Below, piece after piece: positions 45,291-58,639 of a DNA stretch of 64,000 nucleotides. The position numbers and the translations under genes were made by a program. The DNA is taken from NCBI GenBank assembly GCA_958298945.1, contig OY282605.1:26080811-26144810 (forward strand), given 5' to 3'. The DNA is from Atherix ibis (lineage: Eukaryota; Arthropoda; Insecta; Diptera; Athericidae). The number at the start of each line of letters is the position of its first letter. Position 1 is the first letter of the stretch. The notes under the pieces are model-generated. The model ran no database searches. It was given only the letters and a program-made list of their open reading frames with translations, and had not been told where the DNA came from.

Positions 45291-47440
45291 TGCTCCATAC
45301 CCGTGGGGCAGACCGTATAAGACGGGCATGCATAGGATTAAAAGCCTGTCCGCAACAACACCAACCTCTCCTGAAATGCTGCACCGAATATTAGAACATT
45401 TGTTCCCGGAGAAACCAGAACTCCCGGACTACCACCCGGACGATGAAGAAGTGGAAATTACTGGTGTGACCATGGAAGAGCTCACGAGGGCCTGCAATAG
45501 ACTGCAGTATGGCAAGGCACCAGGACCAAGCGGCATACCCAATATCGGACTGAAAAGTGCAATTGCTGCCAGGCCAGACATGTTTATAAGCATATATGAC
45601 GCCTGTCTGCGGCAAGGTGTATTTCCGACTCGATGGAAGCAACAAAGATTGGTTCTTATCCCAAAAGGGAAGAAACCACCGGACAAACCAGCATCCTATC
45701 GTCCACTTTGCATGCTAGATTCGGACGGGAAGAATACATCGATTCTCAACTTTCCGAATTCCAATTCGGATTCAGGAAGGGGAGATCGACCATCGATGCG
45801 TTGGAACTCGTCACGAACATCGGCAAGGAACCCATCTCAGGAAAGAGATTGAAAGGCGGTTCCAAAAAGTATTGCCTCATTGTCACCCTGGACATCAAAA
45901 ATGCTTTTAACTCGGCCCGCTGGGATCGAGTCCTGGAGGCTCTTAAGAACATGGGGGTGCCCTACTACCTACGGAGGATGGTCAGATCATACTTCAGTGA
46001 TCGACTACTACACTACGAAACGGAGGATGGACCAGCGGAGTATGGGGTCACGGGTGGGGTACCTCAGGGCTCTGTCCTGACACCACTCTTGTGGAACGTC
46101 ATGTACGACGGCCTACTCCATCTGGAATTACCGACGAACACAACACTCGTGGCCTTCGCGGACGACGTAGCGGTTGTCCTGGTAGCCAAACACCTGGAGG
46201 ATCTGGAAACCGCATTCTCCACCACCATCCGGAGGATAAGACAGTGGATGACATCGGCAGACCTGTCATTGGCGGAACATAAGACCGAAGCACTCCTTGT
46301 GAGTAGCCGGCAGAAAATGGAGACCATTACCATAAGAGTGGGCGACCACGACATCCAGTCGCTACCCTACATAAGGTATCTAGGAGTGGTTTTGGATGCC
46401 AGACTCAACTACAAGAAGCACATCTCCAGCGTCAGCAAGAAGGCATCAGCAGTACAGGGCGCGCTTTCGCAGATAATGCCCAATATCGGAGGCCCCAGGC
46501 AAATTCGAAGACGACTACTGGCAACTGTAGTTACCTCCGTCCTGCTATACGGAGCACCAGTGTGGGCGAAATCGCTAGAGCTAACAACATACCACAAGAC
46601 AATGTCATCAGTCCAGCGGCTCTCAGCGATCAGAGTGGCGTCAGCATACAGTTATATCAAATTGAAACGGCCGGGCGAAGTAGTATTTACAAAGAGTGCC
46701 GCCGGGGAACCATCGTTCCGGGAGCAAGGATAGAGGTACAGGACCATCTGTTCCAGGAACATCTATTATACATTGGTGGGAAGGCTGTGGGGACAATAAT
46801 GGCATTGACGTGCCTAATTCCGAATATTGGAGGTCAATTCTGCTGTATGCTGCGCCAATTTGAGCGAATGAACCTACATTCGTGGATTTGTCTCAATCTA
46901 CCTCAGGAGCACATTGAGGATGACCTGCGTACTCCGAACAGTGTCATCGAGCTCATTTGTATTGTGGCCGGAATGATACTAATCGAAATACTGGCAGATG
47001 AGCGTTAGAGGTTGTACCACCGGAAAGGACTCTGTGGCGCGATACGACACTCAAACGAAGGAAAAAAATAAATCCAGGAGGAGATGGAAAAATCTTGGGG
47101 ATAATGCCCCCTATGGTAGATTAACGCGCTGTCCCATCTAGGCGATAGATCCGTGGATACATCGACGACGTGGTGATGTTGGCTACTAACCAATCAAATT
47201 TTTAACGGGACACGGATATTTTCGGGCTTACCAATACCGCTTTAAATTCTTGCGATCGGATGGTGGAGAGAGCCTAGCACATATTCTTTCTAATGTGGAA
47301 AGATATTCAATGTGAAAAGAGAAGAAGCTCAGAATTGCGCTGGCGGTCGTCCCCACGCTGTAGAATGTCGTGGCCCTAATGTTGGACTGGAGAACGGCTT
47401 AGAAGAATGTCCTAAAAAGGCTACTTTTGAATTAGTATAA
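45290..47440 (+). pseudogene. R1-like non-LTR retrotransposon ORF2, 5'-truncated
   Basis: This is a reverse transcriptase of the R1 group. It begins around YPWGRPYK, lacks the endonuclease and continues LEHLFPEKPEL, TRACNRLQYGKAPGPSGIPN and PTRWKQQRLVLIPKGKKPPD. A frameshift near 45720 moves the frame to LSEFQFGFRKGRSTIDALEL. CLIVTLDIKNAFNSARW holds the first Asp, GGVPQGSVLTPLLWNVMYDG follows, and VAFADDVAVVLVAK carries the catalytic FADD. The thumb and a long C-terminal domain follow to about 46710, then the frame breaks. Degraded tail pieces, including VPTLxNVVALML near 47350-47400, reach about 47440. The GC-rich codon use contrasts with its AT-rich surroundings and suggests a fairly recent arrival. 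R1 itself targets rDNA; no rDNA is present here. Confidence 0.88.
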
Positions 47441-47654
47441 AAGACAACGTAGAAATATGTTAATTTACCAGAGTAGTGATTTTGATCAATAGCTGCCCCA
47501 CGAAGTAATGGCTAATGGTGGTTCCATAAAAAGATATAGAAATGTAACCATGTAAGTTGGTTTTAATGAGTTAAAGTCTCATAATTTATTTTTATTACAA
47601 AATAAAATTTAAAAATAAATCAACACTCACACCAATGCAGTAAAAAATTTTTTT

Positions 47655-49380
47655 TTATTTTAAATATTATCTACAACTTCTTATGCTAGTAACAAGCAGA
47701 TTTTTTATGGGAATATACATGGACATGAGGACATATGGAGGAAAACACCCATCGATGTTACCTCTAGAACAGGGTAATTTTATTTTATAATTTTAGAGAA
47801 TCTCTCGGCCATCGTCGTTTTAAACGTCGATGGGTGTATACTGGAAGGGTGGGAGTGAAAAGTTCCCTTCTTAAAGGATAAGGGTGGAAGGATAGATGCG
47901 AATGGAATTTTTTATATCCGGAGATGCATAGTTCACGAACAAATGGAACATTTAGGTCACGGTGGATAACAGTGTTTCGCACATAAAAGGGGGCATTGAC
48001 AATTTTACGAAGAATTCGGAATTGTAGGGATTGGATTGGAAGGGACTTGGAATGCTTAGTCGAACCCCAAAGTTCTAGACCATATGTCCATATTGGTTTC
48101 AGAACCGTATTGTATAGTAATAGTTTACTTGTTGTTGTAAGTTTTGATTTACTGTCTAGGAGACGTAATAATTGTTTGTATCGTCCGTTAAGTTCACGTC
48201 TTTTAGTTTTCGTATGAAGGTTCCAGGTTAACCGTTTGTCGAATATAAGTCCAAGGTAACATACGCTATTTTTTGTGGAATAATACTGCCGTTTAGGGTT
48301 ATGTCGGGAATTTGTTCTCGGCAGAGTGTGAAAGTTACATGAGCAGATTTTTGCTCATTTACCTTAACTCTCCACCTTTTGAACCAAGTTTCTAAGGAGT
48401 GGATATGGTTCTGTAGGATACTAATGATTGTGGAAGGATCTGTGTGATGTGTCAGGATGGCTGTATCGTCAGCATATGTTACAGTTAGGATGTTGTTGTG
48501 GCGAGGAATGTCATGGGTATAAATGTTATACAGGATAGGACCTAGGATACTTCCTTGAGGGACACAGGCGGAAATTGGATAAATGTCAGAGTACTCCATA
48601 TTTTCAGCTACCTGAAAATATCGGTCTGAGAGATAAGATTTAAGGATGTGGAAATAACCCGAGGGTAGGACTCGCTGCAACTTCCAAAGCAATCCAGGGT
48701 GCCATACACTATCGAAAGCATGCGAAATGTCAAGAAACACGCCTGGGCAGTATTCCTTTCGCTCTAGCGAACACGCTATGAAGTCGACTACGCAATGACA
48801 CTGCTGGATAGTGGAATGCTCCGGTCGAAATCCAAACTGATGCTGAGGAATGACACCCTCGGTTTCAAAAATGGGATAAAGGCGTTTTAGGATTAATTTT
48901 TCTAGGATTTTTGATAATATGGGAAGGAGGCTTATAGGTCTATATGAGGTAGGAAGGTTTTTGGGCTTATTGGGTTGTGGGATCATCTTAATTATGGAAA
49001 ACTTCCACAGGGAAGGAAAAAATGATGTGCGGAGGATACTATTATAAATATAGGTTATAAGGACGAGGGTTTTTTTGGAAATTTGCTTCAGAATTTCTGA
49101 AGTTATTTGGTCATATCCTGGGGCTTTTTTTATTGGAAAGGTGTTCTATTGTGAATTTAACTTCGGAAGGAGTGAAAAACTTAGGAGGTGGACTTATGGG
49201 CAACTGAGTTGATACTTGTCGGAATATTTGTTCGTCATACAGAATGTTTTGGACATCTTCGTGAGGTTTAAAGATGTTTTTTAAGTGTTTGCCGAAGATG
49301 TCGGCTTTCTGTTTATCCGTTTCTGCCCAGGTTCCGTCGGTATTCCGGAGCGGGTGTGTAGCTGTTTTGTATTTGAGGCA
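47655..49380 (-). mobile_element. Jockey-clade retrotransposon copy D
   Basis: Minus-strand ORF2 is open from 48986 to 48228 (252 codons) and includes MIPQPNKPKNLPTSYRPIS, QHQFGFRPEHSTIQQCHCVV, YCPGVFLDISHAFDSVWHPG, CVPQGSILGPILYNIYTHD and the catalytic VTYADDTAIL. The C-terminal part continues with KVNEQKSAHVTFTL, then a frame break. The 3' end near 47655 borders an A/T-rich tail. The 5' end is truncated near 49380. It is the best-preserved relative of copy A in the receptor intron. Confidence 0.93.
48228..48986 (-). CDS. Jockey reverse transcriptase fragment (ORF2, partial)
   Basis: This 252-codon stretch would catalyse target-primed reverse transcription if part of a complete protein. It holds all core palm motifs: FLDISHAFDS (first Asp) and TYADDTAIL (paired Asp). 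PQGSILGPILYN is intact. The frame ends in DLYSTNG after what looks like a small indel in the DxLGLxLDxRLTW block, so the thumb and C-terminal region are out of frame. The start Met is internal and not the true start; the copy is 5'-truncated. Confidence 0.8.
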   Translation of the reverse strand: MIPQPNKPKNLPTSYRPISLLPILSKILEKLILKRLYPIFETEGVIPQHQFGFRPEHSTIQQCHCVVDFIACSLERKEYCPGVFLDISHAFDSVWHPGLLWKLQRVLPSGYFHILKSYLSDRYFQVAENMEYSDIYPISACVPQGSILGPILYNIYTHDIPRHNNILTVTYADDTAILTHHTDPSTIISILQNHIHSLETWFKRWRVKVNEQKSAHVTFTLCREQIPDITLNGSIIPQKIAYVTLDLYSTNG

Positions 49381-52300
49381 GTAAAATTGAAATAAAATTT
49401 AATCATTTTTAATTACCTCATCCAACTAACTATCTACCAGTTTTAATAGGTAAACGCTGTCAATTCGCCAAATGTCCACATGGTCGTGGCGCTAAATAAT
49501 GACCTCTGGATCTTGTCTCAAATACCTTATAAAAAAAAGATCTAAAACCATTAGTAAGGACATTATCTGGGTACAGTCGTTAAAGTGCGATTCCAAATTA
49601 AGTCTTCCAGCACAACTACAAAAAGTTGGAAATTACACCTCTGCCGATCCAAAATTGCTCTCTGATATAAAAATGGTATAAAATTGTTCCAAAAAAAAAT
49701 AATTGGTCCCATTAATTTTCTGCTACACCTCGTACTAGTCTACAAAAGACCATTTAAAAGAGGATAAAATTTATTAATAAGCTTTCAACTTTGTATGAAT
49801 TATAAATTCCTACAAAATATTGTAATCACAAATTGACCAATTATACTGTAATATTGGATATTTTTTCTTTTCCTTTAAAGTCTCAATAACGTCGAAGCGA
49901 TAAGATAAGCAGTTAATTTCTTGACTAATCCATGGAATGATTCAAAAACGAACTAATAATACCGAAACAATTTGGTTTATATTTGGTTAAAGTTAAATTG
50001 AAACGACCAATTCATTATATCCAAGAGAAGTGATTGTTCTATAAAACGATACGTAATTGACAACTGAATGCTTATCCGCGTATTTATGGGAGATATTTTC
50101 AAAGACGACATTACCTTATATCGAGTTTTCCGATAGAAATTTTTGTCCTTGTCTTAATTTAGTTGCATTTGTATAAAATCGATTAATTCGCAGTATCCTC
50201 TATGGATACGTTATGGGGAGAAATATTTCACAGAATCAAGAGGGAAGAATGTTTTGTATTGTAGATGAGTACAAGTTCTTACAATGCAAAGAATCGATCC
50301 ACTAGCAGCTCGTATTTACATTGTATACTCGTAATACACGAGACTGGATGATTTGGAACGATGACATTAAGTAATCCATTGAATATCATCATAAATGTTC
50401 GAACCAAGAATATTATTATGTGTATGCATTCAGGGAGTCTGACTTGGACTCTGTGGTCAACTGATCATTTCGTGAACAGCTCCGTTCAGTTTGGCAGGAC
50501 TCCCAACAAGCCGACAGGCTGAGCTTCGGCGATCGTGAACATACGTGTAGTAAGCAGTCTATTCGATAGTCAGCATAAATAGAAGCAAGCATAAATGCTG
50601 TCAATGCCATTCGATGGGGCTATACTCGTACTATCCGACCATATTTGTATGATTGCAAAATTTTCTATTGATTATTAGTAAATTGAAAAGCACGCGCAGC
50701 AAGCTCCGAAACATATAAGACTATAGGTCCGACGGAGAAATTGCAGGAACTATTTTGAAAATAGTCCCCGTTTTCGAATAATCTCTACTAAAGCAAAGGA
50801 ATATCGGGTGGGCAGTGTTTGAAAAGTCAAATGGTTGGGTGGTAATACCGATCTCCCATTTTTGGAATGTGAAGGCTTCTATCCAATTGTGCCTGCACGT
50901 GTAGTACGGTGATCTCCAATAGGGAAGTATTACTGACAGATTGAGACTGCGGTGCATTTGATCCAAAGAATTATGAGACCATTTATATGACAATAGCCAA
51001 CCTAATAGAAGCATTAAAGGAGTTGTACTCAATCAAAAATGGAAACTGTCTCATTGTGATCGATCTACTCGTATTTATGATAAAAACCAAAAGAAACTGT
51101 TTTCGAATGTGGGGGATCTTGTCAACTAAAAAATTTATTCAATTTCTAGACTACATTATTTCGATAAGATTTGCTTAAAAGTTACAAAAGTCAAAAATAT
51201 TTTGATTTTACTCAAATTTTCTGTACTCTTAAATAGGTATTTTAGGATTTTTTAATGTGTATCTTTTACTGCAAATTCTTATTCATTTTTTGGTACGGAA
51301 ATTAGTGCTCCGTTATTTTACAATTTTGAAAAAATTAAATATATTATTTTAAAATAAATAAATAGAAATTAATTAGCCATTTTATAAAATAAAAAAATTT
51401 AATGGTTATTTAATATATTAAAATTGTAGAGTCTTTCTACAAAAATGGTGGTTCTTACATAGCCACCCACAATTCGTACTTTATGAAGAGATTATAGTGG
51501 TAGGCGACGAGGTTCATTTCTCACTCAGTAAATATATAAATTCGAAAAACTAATATAAATAGGGCTTCAAAAATTTACAAGTAATAATTTTAAAGCCATT
51601 GTATCCGTAAAAGTTGACTTTCAGGTGTGAATTTTGTTCTCAGAGTGATATTAATCCCTATTTCTTTGAAAATGAAGAAGAAGACATTTTTTTGACCTAA
51701 ACTTAAAAATTTAAATCTACACTATTTATAATAATACGGCATTTAATAATACGTCACCACAAGTCTTATTCCAGAACTCGTAATTTCGAAATTTGGTAAT
51801 TTAAATTTACCTCCAAAATTTTTCTATTTTGATATTATTGGTTTTTTTTTCTATAAAACTATATATAATAAAGTTTTTTTTCTTCAAATTATCTTCAAAA
51901 AACCAAATATCTATCAAATTACGACCAAATTACATCCCCAAACGGACGAAAAAGTCATCAAAAATTACCGCAAAAGGATTGAGTACTGTAAAAAGCTTTG
52001 TAACAATTATTTTAATAATATTTTTAATTTTTAAAATAATGGCAAGATTTAAGAAATATTACGAAATAAAAATATTATTAAAAACTAAATTTTAAATATA
52101 TTTCAATAGTTTTTACTTTTTAAAGATAAAAGTTGGATAACCTCTTAATTTGTACGTTTTCTATTTAATTTTCTTCACAAGCAATAAAAAAAAGAAGAAA
52201 AATAAATTAAGAAAAAAGAGTAATTTTTCTCATTTAGAAAATGTTAGGTTTATTTCAGAAAAAAAAATTTTTTTCAAACGTCTTACATGTACGTACCTAA

Positions 52301-53925
52301 TAGCGGATCGGGTAAATCCCAATAGCGGATCGATATTAATAAGTTTGTGATGTGAAAATTCCCCAAGCACTTATCACTTTTGTTTTACGTTCAGATACCA
52401 ATAAAAAATAATAATAGTAATATCACATGTTTGTACATTAACTACTCTATACAATGTTCAAGATACTTTATGAAAGATCACAGGTACGTGGAGTTTGCTA
52501 ACGCAGGTAGATAGTAGCTACGATTCCATCCAACTTAGTTAACTATGATGACAATAATAGCGAAAATACTAAAACTTCCTTTGTGGTATCATTTGACGTA
52601 ATTAGGAAAGTAGTTATCGCCAATGTTGGCTGCTATTTGGTGAATATTTAAAATGCTGCCGAGGTTGATCGTCTGGGTTCGGATTGACGTTGGCCTCATC
52701 AATGAAGCATTTCTGTGCCATTTTTCAAGTCAATTATATTATTTTCTCACCGATCAATCAATACGGACCACAGCTAGAAAATGATGCGGTCTCAATGGAC
52801 CATTTATAACACTGTAATTGTAGCAATAAAGCTCTCTGGAAGGGAGTCGTTAGTGATTACCCGCTCCTTTTATTTTCGATTGTTGTTGATTCAAGGCAGA
52901 AAGTAAATTAGATAGCCGGTGCTGCCAGATACGGAGCGGTAGTACCCGAAATGTGGTTGAACTGCATTACGAAGTTATTCGAATCGATCTTATTGAGTGG
53001 TAGTGCGATGAATACACTCCTCTAACTTAGAGCAGGGACATCATCAGCTGCAAAATAGTCTAAAGGCCATTTGAACTTTGAAGATGGTCTTTCGAACACG
53101 ATACCTTGTGTGTGAATCAATGTCGGCTTCTCTGGCAGCACTCTATAAATACCTGCCGGAAAGGTATGGTATTTGTGGAGTTATCCCCATGTCCATTGCA
53201 CGCCACATAAAACAGAAAGAAAGATCACCACCGCTGCCAATAAGAAGAGAAACTATAAACGCTTTTTATGGGCTAAATCACTGCCTGGCATTATCGGCAA
53301 TTTATGACGTGTGCATTTCATTTAGGAGTAATTAGATTTTATCGCTTCAGTTTCGTTTCGAGCAACGGTCCTTCCCCTATCTTTCCGTTCTATTTTATAC
53401 TTTAAATACCCGCCAAATGGCCTATAGACGGACATCTTTGGTGATCCTATCTACTCTTTTTCGAATTGCACTCTTATAACAGTGACTTTTCACTATATAA
53501 GTTGTTGCAAACCGTACCGGCTAATAAACCACATACGATCGTTTTTCCGCTTATCCGTGTCTCCCTAATGGAAGTTTTTCTGCTCCCTTAATGTGAATAC
53601 CGATCTGTGGGAAAACTACTTTCTTGCTCCACATGAACTCTTCGCAGACATTTCAGTGACTATTTTCAAAAGAATCTTAAACTAATGCGAACAACTTAAA
53701 ATGAGAACATTTCAAGCTATCATAAAAAATGACGATCGATTTAATTTGAACAATTTTCTTTTTGCCAACTATTTTTAGTATGTTCTCATCGAAAATTATT
53801 TATTTACTTTTAGAAAAAAAATTTCTATATATTATTTCTATTTGTGGTTAATTAAAATAGAAAATGTACATAATTAATACTAATAAATTTAGAAACGTAA
53901 AATGATATTAACAAAAAAAAGTATA
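49381..53925. other. Long stretch without a confident gene
   Basis: Mixed AT-rich DNA with two GC-richer patches (50400-50650 and 52600-53600). The largest frames (about 60-103 codons, for example 50721-51032 minus and 53078-53335 plus) carry no recognised motif. TACTCGTA words occur near 50326, 50623 and 51066. Near 49449-49495 a 45-bp stretch resembles 30357-30402. Confidence 0.35.
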
Positions 53926-54861
53926 CGAGGTCTGTTCGAAAAGTATAGCGAATTTTGTGTTTTTCGCAAAAATTATTTATTTATTCATGAATATCTAATA
54001 ATAAAAAATTATTTATTTATTCATGAATATCTATTTTATCCCCTTCAAAATAATCCCCACCAGATATTATACACTAGTGCCAACGTTTTTTTACAATCCT
54101 CGAAACACTTCAAAAAATAATTTTTTGTGATCTTGTTCAGCTCCTCCTTCGATGCCGTCTTTATCTCCTCAATCGTAGTGTAGCGTCGTCCTTTCATGGA
54201 GTTCTTCAGTTTCGGGAACAAGAAAAAGTCACAGGGAGACAGATCTGGGAAAAACGGTGGCTGCGGCATTATTAGTGTGTTATATTTGGCCAAAAATGGC
54301 AAAAGCCAATTTTTGTTCTTCCACAAATCCGGGCATTTCTGGCGGATTGCTTCACGCAACTTGCGCATAACTTGCAGGTAATATTTCTTATTGACCGTTC
54401 TATCCTGTGGCAAGAACTAATGATAAACCACGCCCCTGCAATTGAAGAAAACTGTAAGCAAAACCTTCACATTCGACCGAACTTAGCGCGCTTTTTTCGG
54501 TCTTAGCTCGTGCGGCAGCTTCCATTGGCATGATTGAGCTTTGGTTTCCACGTCATAACCATAAACCAATAATTCGTCACCAGTTATGACCCTCTGGAGC
54601 AAATTTGGGTCATCGCGGACAGAGTCCAACTTCTCCTTAGCAATGTTATTCCGATGCTGTTTTTGGTCGAAATTGAGCAAAAATCGAAGACGAGCAAAAA
54701 TACGTGCAAGCAAAACACCTGTCAAAAATTAACTGAACATTCAAAATATGCCATAAGTGAGAGACATGAGTACCAACATAGCGCCATAAAAAAAAATCAA
54801 AAATCGAATATACGCAACCCGCGGAAATTCAAAATTCGCGATACTTTTTGAACAGACCTCG
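53926..54861 (-). mobile_element. Mariner-type element, 936 bp, TA-flanked, internally deleted
   Basis: The terminal repeats CGAGGTCTGTTCGAAAAGTAT and ATACTTTTTGAACAGACCTCG are bounded by TA at 53924-53925 and 54862-54863. Minus-strand transposase pieces fill the interior. A 36-bp tandem duplication lies near 53972-54032. The right 190 bp are shared with the 218-bp element at 18707-18924. Confidence 0.92.
54045..54725 (-). pseudogene. Transposase of the 936-bp mariner-type element, core broken
   Basis: The first piece (54725-54483) reads LDSVRDDPNLLQRVITGDELLVYGYD, with the first catalytic Asp in TGDE, and KAQSCQWKLPHELRPKKAR. A later piece (54413-54045) reads NKKYYLQVMRKLREAIRQK, then jumps from WKNKNWLL to FLAKYNTLIMPQPPFFPDL, missing the HxDNAPxH block with the second Asp. 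The third Asp is kept in LSPCDFFLFPKLK. The N-terminal DNA-binding domain is absent. The layout fits a mariner type common in insects but the enzyme is dead. Confidence 0.85.
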
Positions 54862-54863
54862 TA

Positions 54864-55134
54864 TAAAAGATTATCCAATTTGAGCTTTGGAAAGTAAAAA
54901 TTAATAAAAACAATTTAAAACTTTAATGATGCTTAAATTTTTATTAGTTATATTACCTAAATTATGTCATTATAAATAAAGTATAGTATTTGAATAAAAA
55001 AATTTTTAAGAATTTCGATCTTTTAAAAGAATTTCGATCTTTTGAGTTAATTTTTGGGCTGGAAATTTGGCCATTACTGTAAGAATGTTCGTTTTCAATT
55101 ACTCTAACATATAAAATTTATCTGGGCCAATATA
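54864..55134. other. AT-rich spacer
   Basis: No gene seen. A 17-bp direct repeat (AAGAATTTCGATCTTTT) is at about 55010-55043. Confidence 0.45.
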
Positions 55135-55570
55135 ATTTTTTATCTATTTTTATTAAAAAAAACCCTTACGGTGATCTTGGAGAATAACTGACATTGCCAA
55201 ATCTCGAAATAACGCTTCCTAGAAACTTTTTTGGCAATAAAGTCAAGTACTATTATGTTACGTGGCTTGTAATGCCGTCTTGTTGAAACCATATATGTTA
55301 TAGCCCAGATTAAAATTTTAAAGTAAAAACTAATACGAAAATTGGTAACAGTTTCCCCTTTTTCATTTTCAAAGAAATATGGGCTAACGACAACTTTGGA
55401 CTAAAATGCATACCACACAATCACTTTTTGTGGATACAATGGTTTTTCTCTAATAACTAGTGGGATTTAAAGCCTCATATATATCAATTTTTCTTCTTGA
55501 TTCATACACCATACCATAAATGAGACTCATCGTCGAAGGATATTTTATTTCTTTAAGAAAGCTTTTACAA
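55135..55570 (-). pseudogene. IS630-type transposase relic
   Basis: The minus strand gives, in broken frames, FDDESHLWYG near 55540 (first Asp block), a degraded KxLCGMHFSPKL region near 55410, HIWFQQDGITSHVT near 55270-55300 (second Asp) and VISRFGNVSYSPRSP near 55155-55190. The order matches the element at 11008-11942. It has many stops and no terminal repeats were found. Confidence 0.75.
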
Positions 55571-57157
55571 TTTAAACCCATAATTTGGTATATAAATAAA
55601 CTGTAATAAAAAAATGGCAAATTTGTAGATAAAAATTTAAAAAATTTATTATTTCATTATGAAAATTAAAAGGAAAATGATAGAAACTAAAAAAATGAAT
55701 AAACTTGTGGTTTTGAGCGATTTTTGTCAAATAAACAAGAAAATAATCTATTATAAATAATTTTTAATTTTAAATATAAATATTATTAACCAGGCAGAAA
55801 TAATTATAAAGATTAAAAATATCCTTAAAGTTCAAAAGTTGCTTTCTTCGAAACCAGGTAAAATTTATTAGAAATTATGTCAACACCTATTTTATAGATA
55901 AATCCATTTTCACCAAATTCCTTTTAGTTTTATTTACGTTGAACTTTTTTTCTTTCTTTTATATCAAACTGTGCAACTAATACATCTAATTGGAAAACTA
56001 TTGCATTCTAGAGCTCGAAGCATTCTTGTATTCTGTACGTTGAATGGAAAATTGAAATCGCTTATCTTCCATTAAAGACTCAATTTTCTATAAATTCCAC
56101 ACCATGACGAAATGATCTTGGCACGATTTGATCTTATTCCCACGATTTATTTCTTTTGAGAATGTATCGAGTACACCTTCGATTGGAGTGGTTGCCTCTG
56201 CTCCTGTTGAATCTTTTCATCTTTTCGTGCTCTTAGGAACCAAAGGCTGGTAATATTCTATGCCGTGATGAATGCTAAAATACATTAATCTACCGTAAAT
56301 TGTTTTGAATTTGAATGACATCAAAATGAATTCGAATAAGAAGTTAAGTTTTTAAACATTTTAAATTCTTTGGCATAAATAGAAAAAAGGATCAAAATTA
56401 CTTTTGTGCAGAAAATAATAATTTCCCAAAAATAATAGAATTCCAACAACCATAATATTTGGTTGTGTAAAGTTTAAAATAAAGAATTAATGATATCATA
56501 AAATCGCCATTTTTGGATAATCATTTTCATGCCAAAAAAAAAAAAAAAAATTCGTGCAACTCCAACTTCAATAGAGCCGATGAGTTAAACGGCTTCTGCC
56601 TTTTTATTCTAAAAGTCAATAACAAAAGAAATATCGATCTTCAATCGAAAAGCTAAAATATAAGATCTATGAGAGTATCTTCTGCTTAACTATAGATTAG
56701 GTTGTGCTACAATATTTTGTTAGCGACGGTAAGGAAATCAGAGATCAGGAATAGTGGGAGCTCAAATGTTGAAGTTGATTTTGAGTGGTAGTGGTTAAAA
56801 AAGGTGGCGATTATGATCACTACAGTGATCATAGTAGCATTCGCAGTGGCGATATTAATACCAACTCCTGTCAATATAAGAGATCAGCCAGAGTTGAAGA
56901 AGAGATGGCGGCTCCTCTTGTCGAAAAACGTGAAAGATCACTGATCTACTTCTTACGGAATAGAATATAAAATACCTGTCGTGATCTATGAATTTTCAAC
57001 ACTTATTAATGGTGCTGCTATTCCCGATACAGCCTGCAGTGATATTGGTTCATATTTCTCAGCAATTCATGGTTTTTAGTTTTAAGAGCCGAAAATGGTG
57101 TCAGCGCTCGACAGCTGAACGGACAGGGTAGGATTATAAGCGATGAGGCGATCACGT

Positions 57158-57190
57158 CAATGACGACGACGACGACGATGATGACGATAA
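57158..57190. repeat. GAC/GAT microsatellite
   Basis: A run of ACG, then GATGATGAC triplets. Confidence 0.85.
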
Positions 57191-58117
57191 TGTTGACAGC
57201 AACCATGAATAGTGGACTGTTTTTATTGGAAACAAAAATGGACACTGATTGTTATGCTGCTAGAAACGAAATCGTGGACAAGTAGCTGCCGAAACTGTCG
57301 AATCTTCAAACTATGAAGATTGATGAGCAATCAATATTTTTCCAATTGTCGATAACGTCTGATGCGATCTGGTCATACTGAATCTGATCCCATTCTATCC
57401 GTTCCGATTCGATTCGGTTCGATCCGTTTCATATTGATTTCTTCTGTATGTGATCGATGGAAAATTTTAAGATATTTCTTTAACTCAGCCATCACTACAG
57501 TACGAGTAGTCAGTGTTATTGAAATTTTTGTAATGCACTGTACAGACCTGAGCAGATGATGAATCCGAGAAAACTGATTTTCCTGCAAACTTGAGAATGT
57601 TGCTACCTTTCTGACCCTGATCCAAATCGTGATTTATGTAAACATGAGCTTTGTTTTTATATTATTTTTTTGTTTTCTAATATTTTTCTTTAGAATATCA
57701 ATAGAATCGATGATGGTATGCTAGGATACCACCACCAACCCAATAACTAGTATGGTTGTCGTCGTAAGAACTACTTGTACCATACCATATTGAGAATTTT
57801 TCGAATTGATTTTTCTTCATCTTTTCCTTCGTCACGATAATAAGCACCTCAGCTACACCCTTCATTCGTTTTTTAATCGAACTAACTATTTTTCCCATTT
57901 CAAATATTGTTGAACGAAAATCAGATGAGAATAATGATAATGATGATGGAAAAATTATGCACCAGCGACAACAACATCGGACAATAGTTCCAATTTCGAT
58001 GAAGATGATTCGTTTATGTACTCGTATTTGTATTGGCCAAGTTCAACAAAAATATATATTTCGAAAATAATTACATTTTTGAAATGTCCTAGATTCCAAA
58101 TTGAATTTTAAATTATT

Positions 58118-58235
58118 TTCCTTCATCATCATCATCATCAATATCATGAGTCTCATCATCATTACTATTATTTTTATTATTATTATTATTCTTACTATTA
58201 TTCTTATTATTCATATCATTATTATTACTACTATC
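58118..58235. repeat. ATC/ATT microsatellite
   Basis: Imperfect ATC and ATT triplets over about 115 bp; the Ile-rich frame across it is an artefact of the repeat. Confidence 0.9.
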
Positions 58236-58639
58236 ATCTACCACTCAATATACGAAATAAGAAGTAGCCAGCCAGCCTCGGCTATGAATAAATTGAAAAG
58301 TTCAATTTAATCGCGTACAAAATTAATTTCAATTCTTTGAATATATTTTTATTTTTTAGCTTCTATTGATTTATGAACTATGAATTTATTTACATAAAAT
58401 AATAGCAAAATATTTTTTTTTAGAACGATTTTTACATTTCAATTGGAAATTGGGAAAAATTTGCATTTGTTATGAAATTACTCACACGAGGCCATGTGAT
58501 GTTTGTTGCTTAATGTTTAGAAACATTTGAATGTTGCTAGAAGTAAATTTCAATGGGAATATTGTGAAAAATCGGTTTTCTTAATCAGTTTTATATATAT
58601 TTATTTTTAATTATTCAAAAATTGAGGGGATTTACATTT

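Larger units (their letters stand above)
55571..58630. other. Intergenic stretch with simple repeats
   Basis: AT-rich DNA, GC-richer at about 56750-57600. Simple repeats: GAC/GAT triplets near 57158-57190, GATTCG-type words near 57405-57430, and ATT/ATC triplets near 58118-58235. Frames in this region arise from these repeats or have no recognised motif. Confidence 0.45.

Noticed and set aside
58101..58310. Ile-rich membrane-like small protein
   Set aside because: It is encoded by ATT/ATC triplet repeats.
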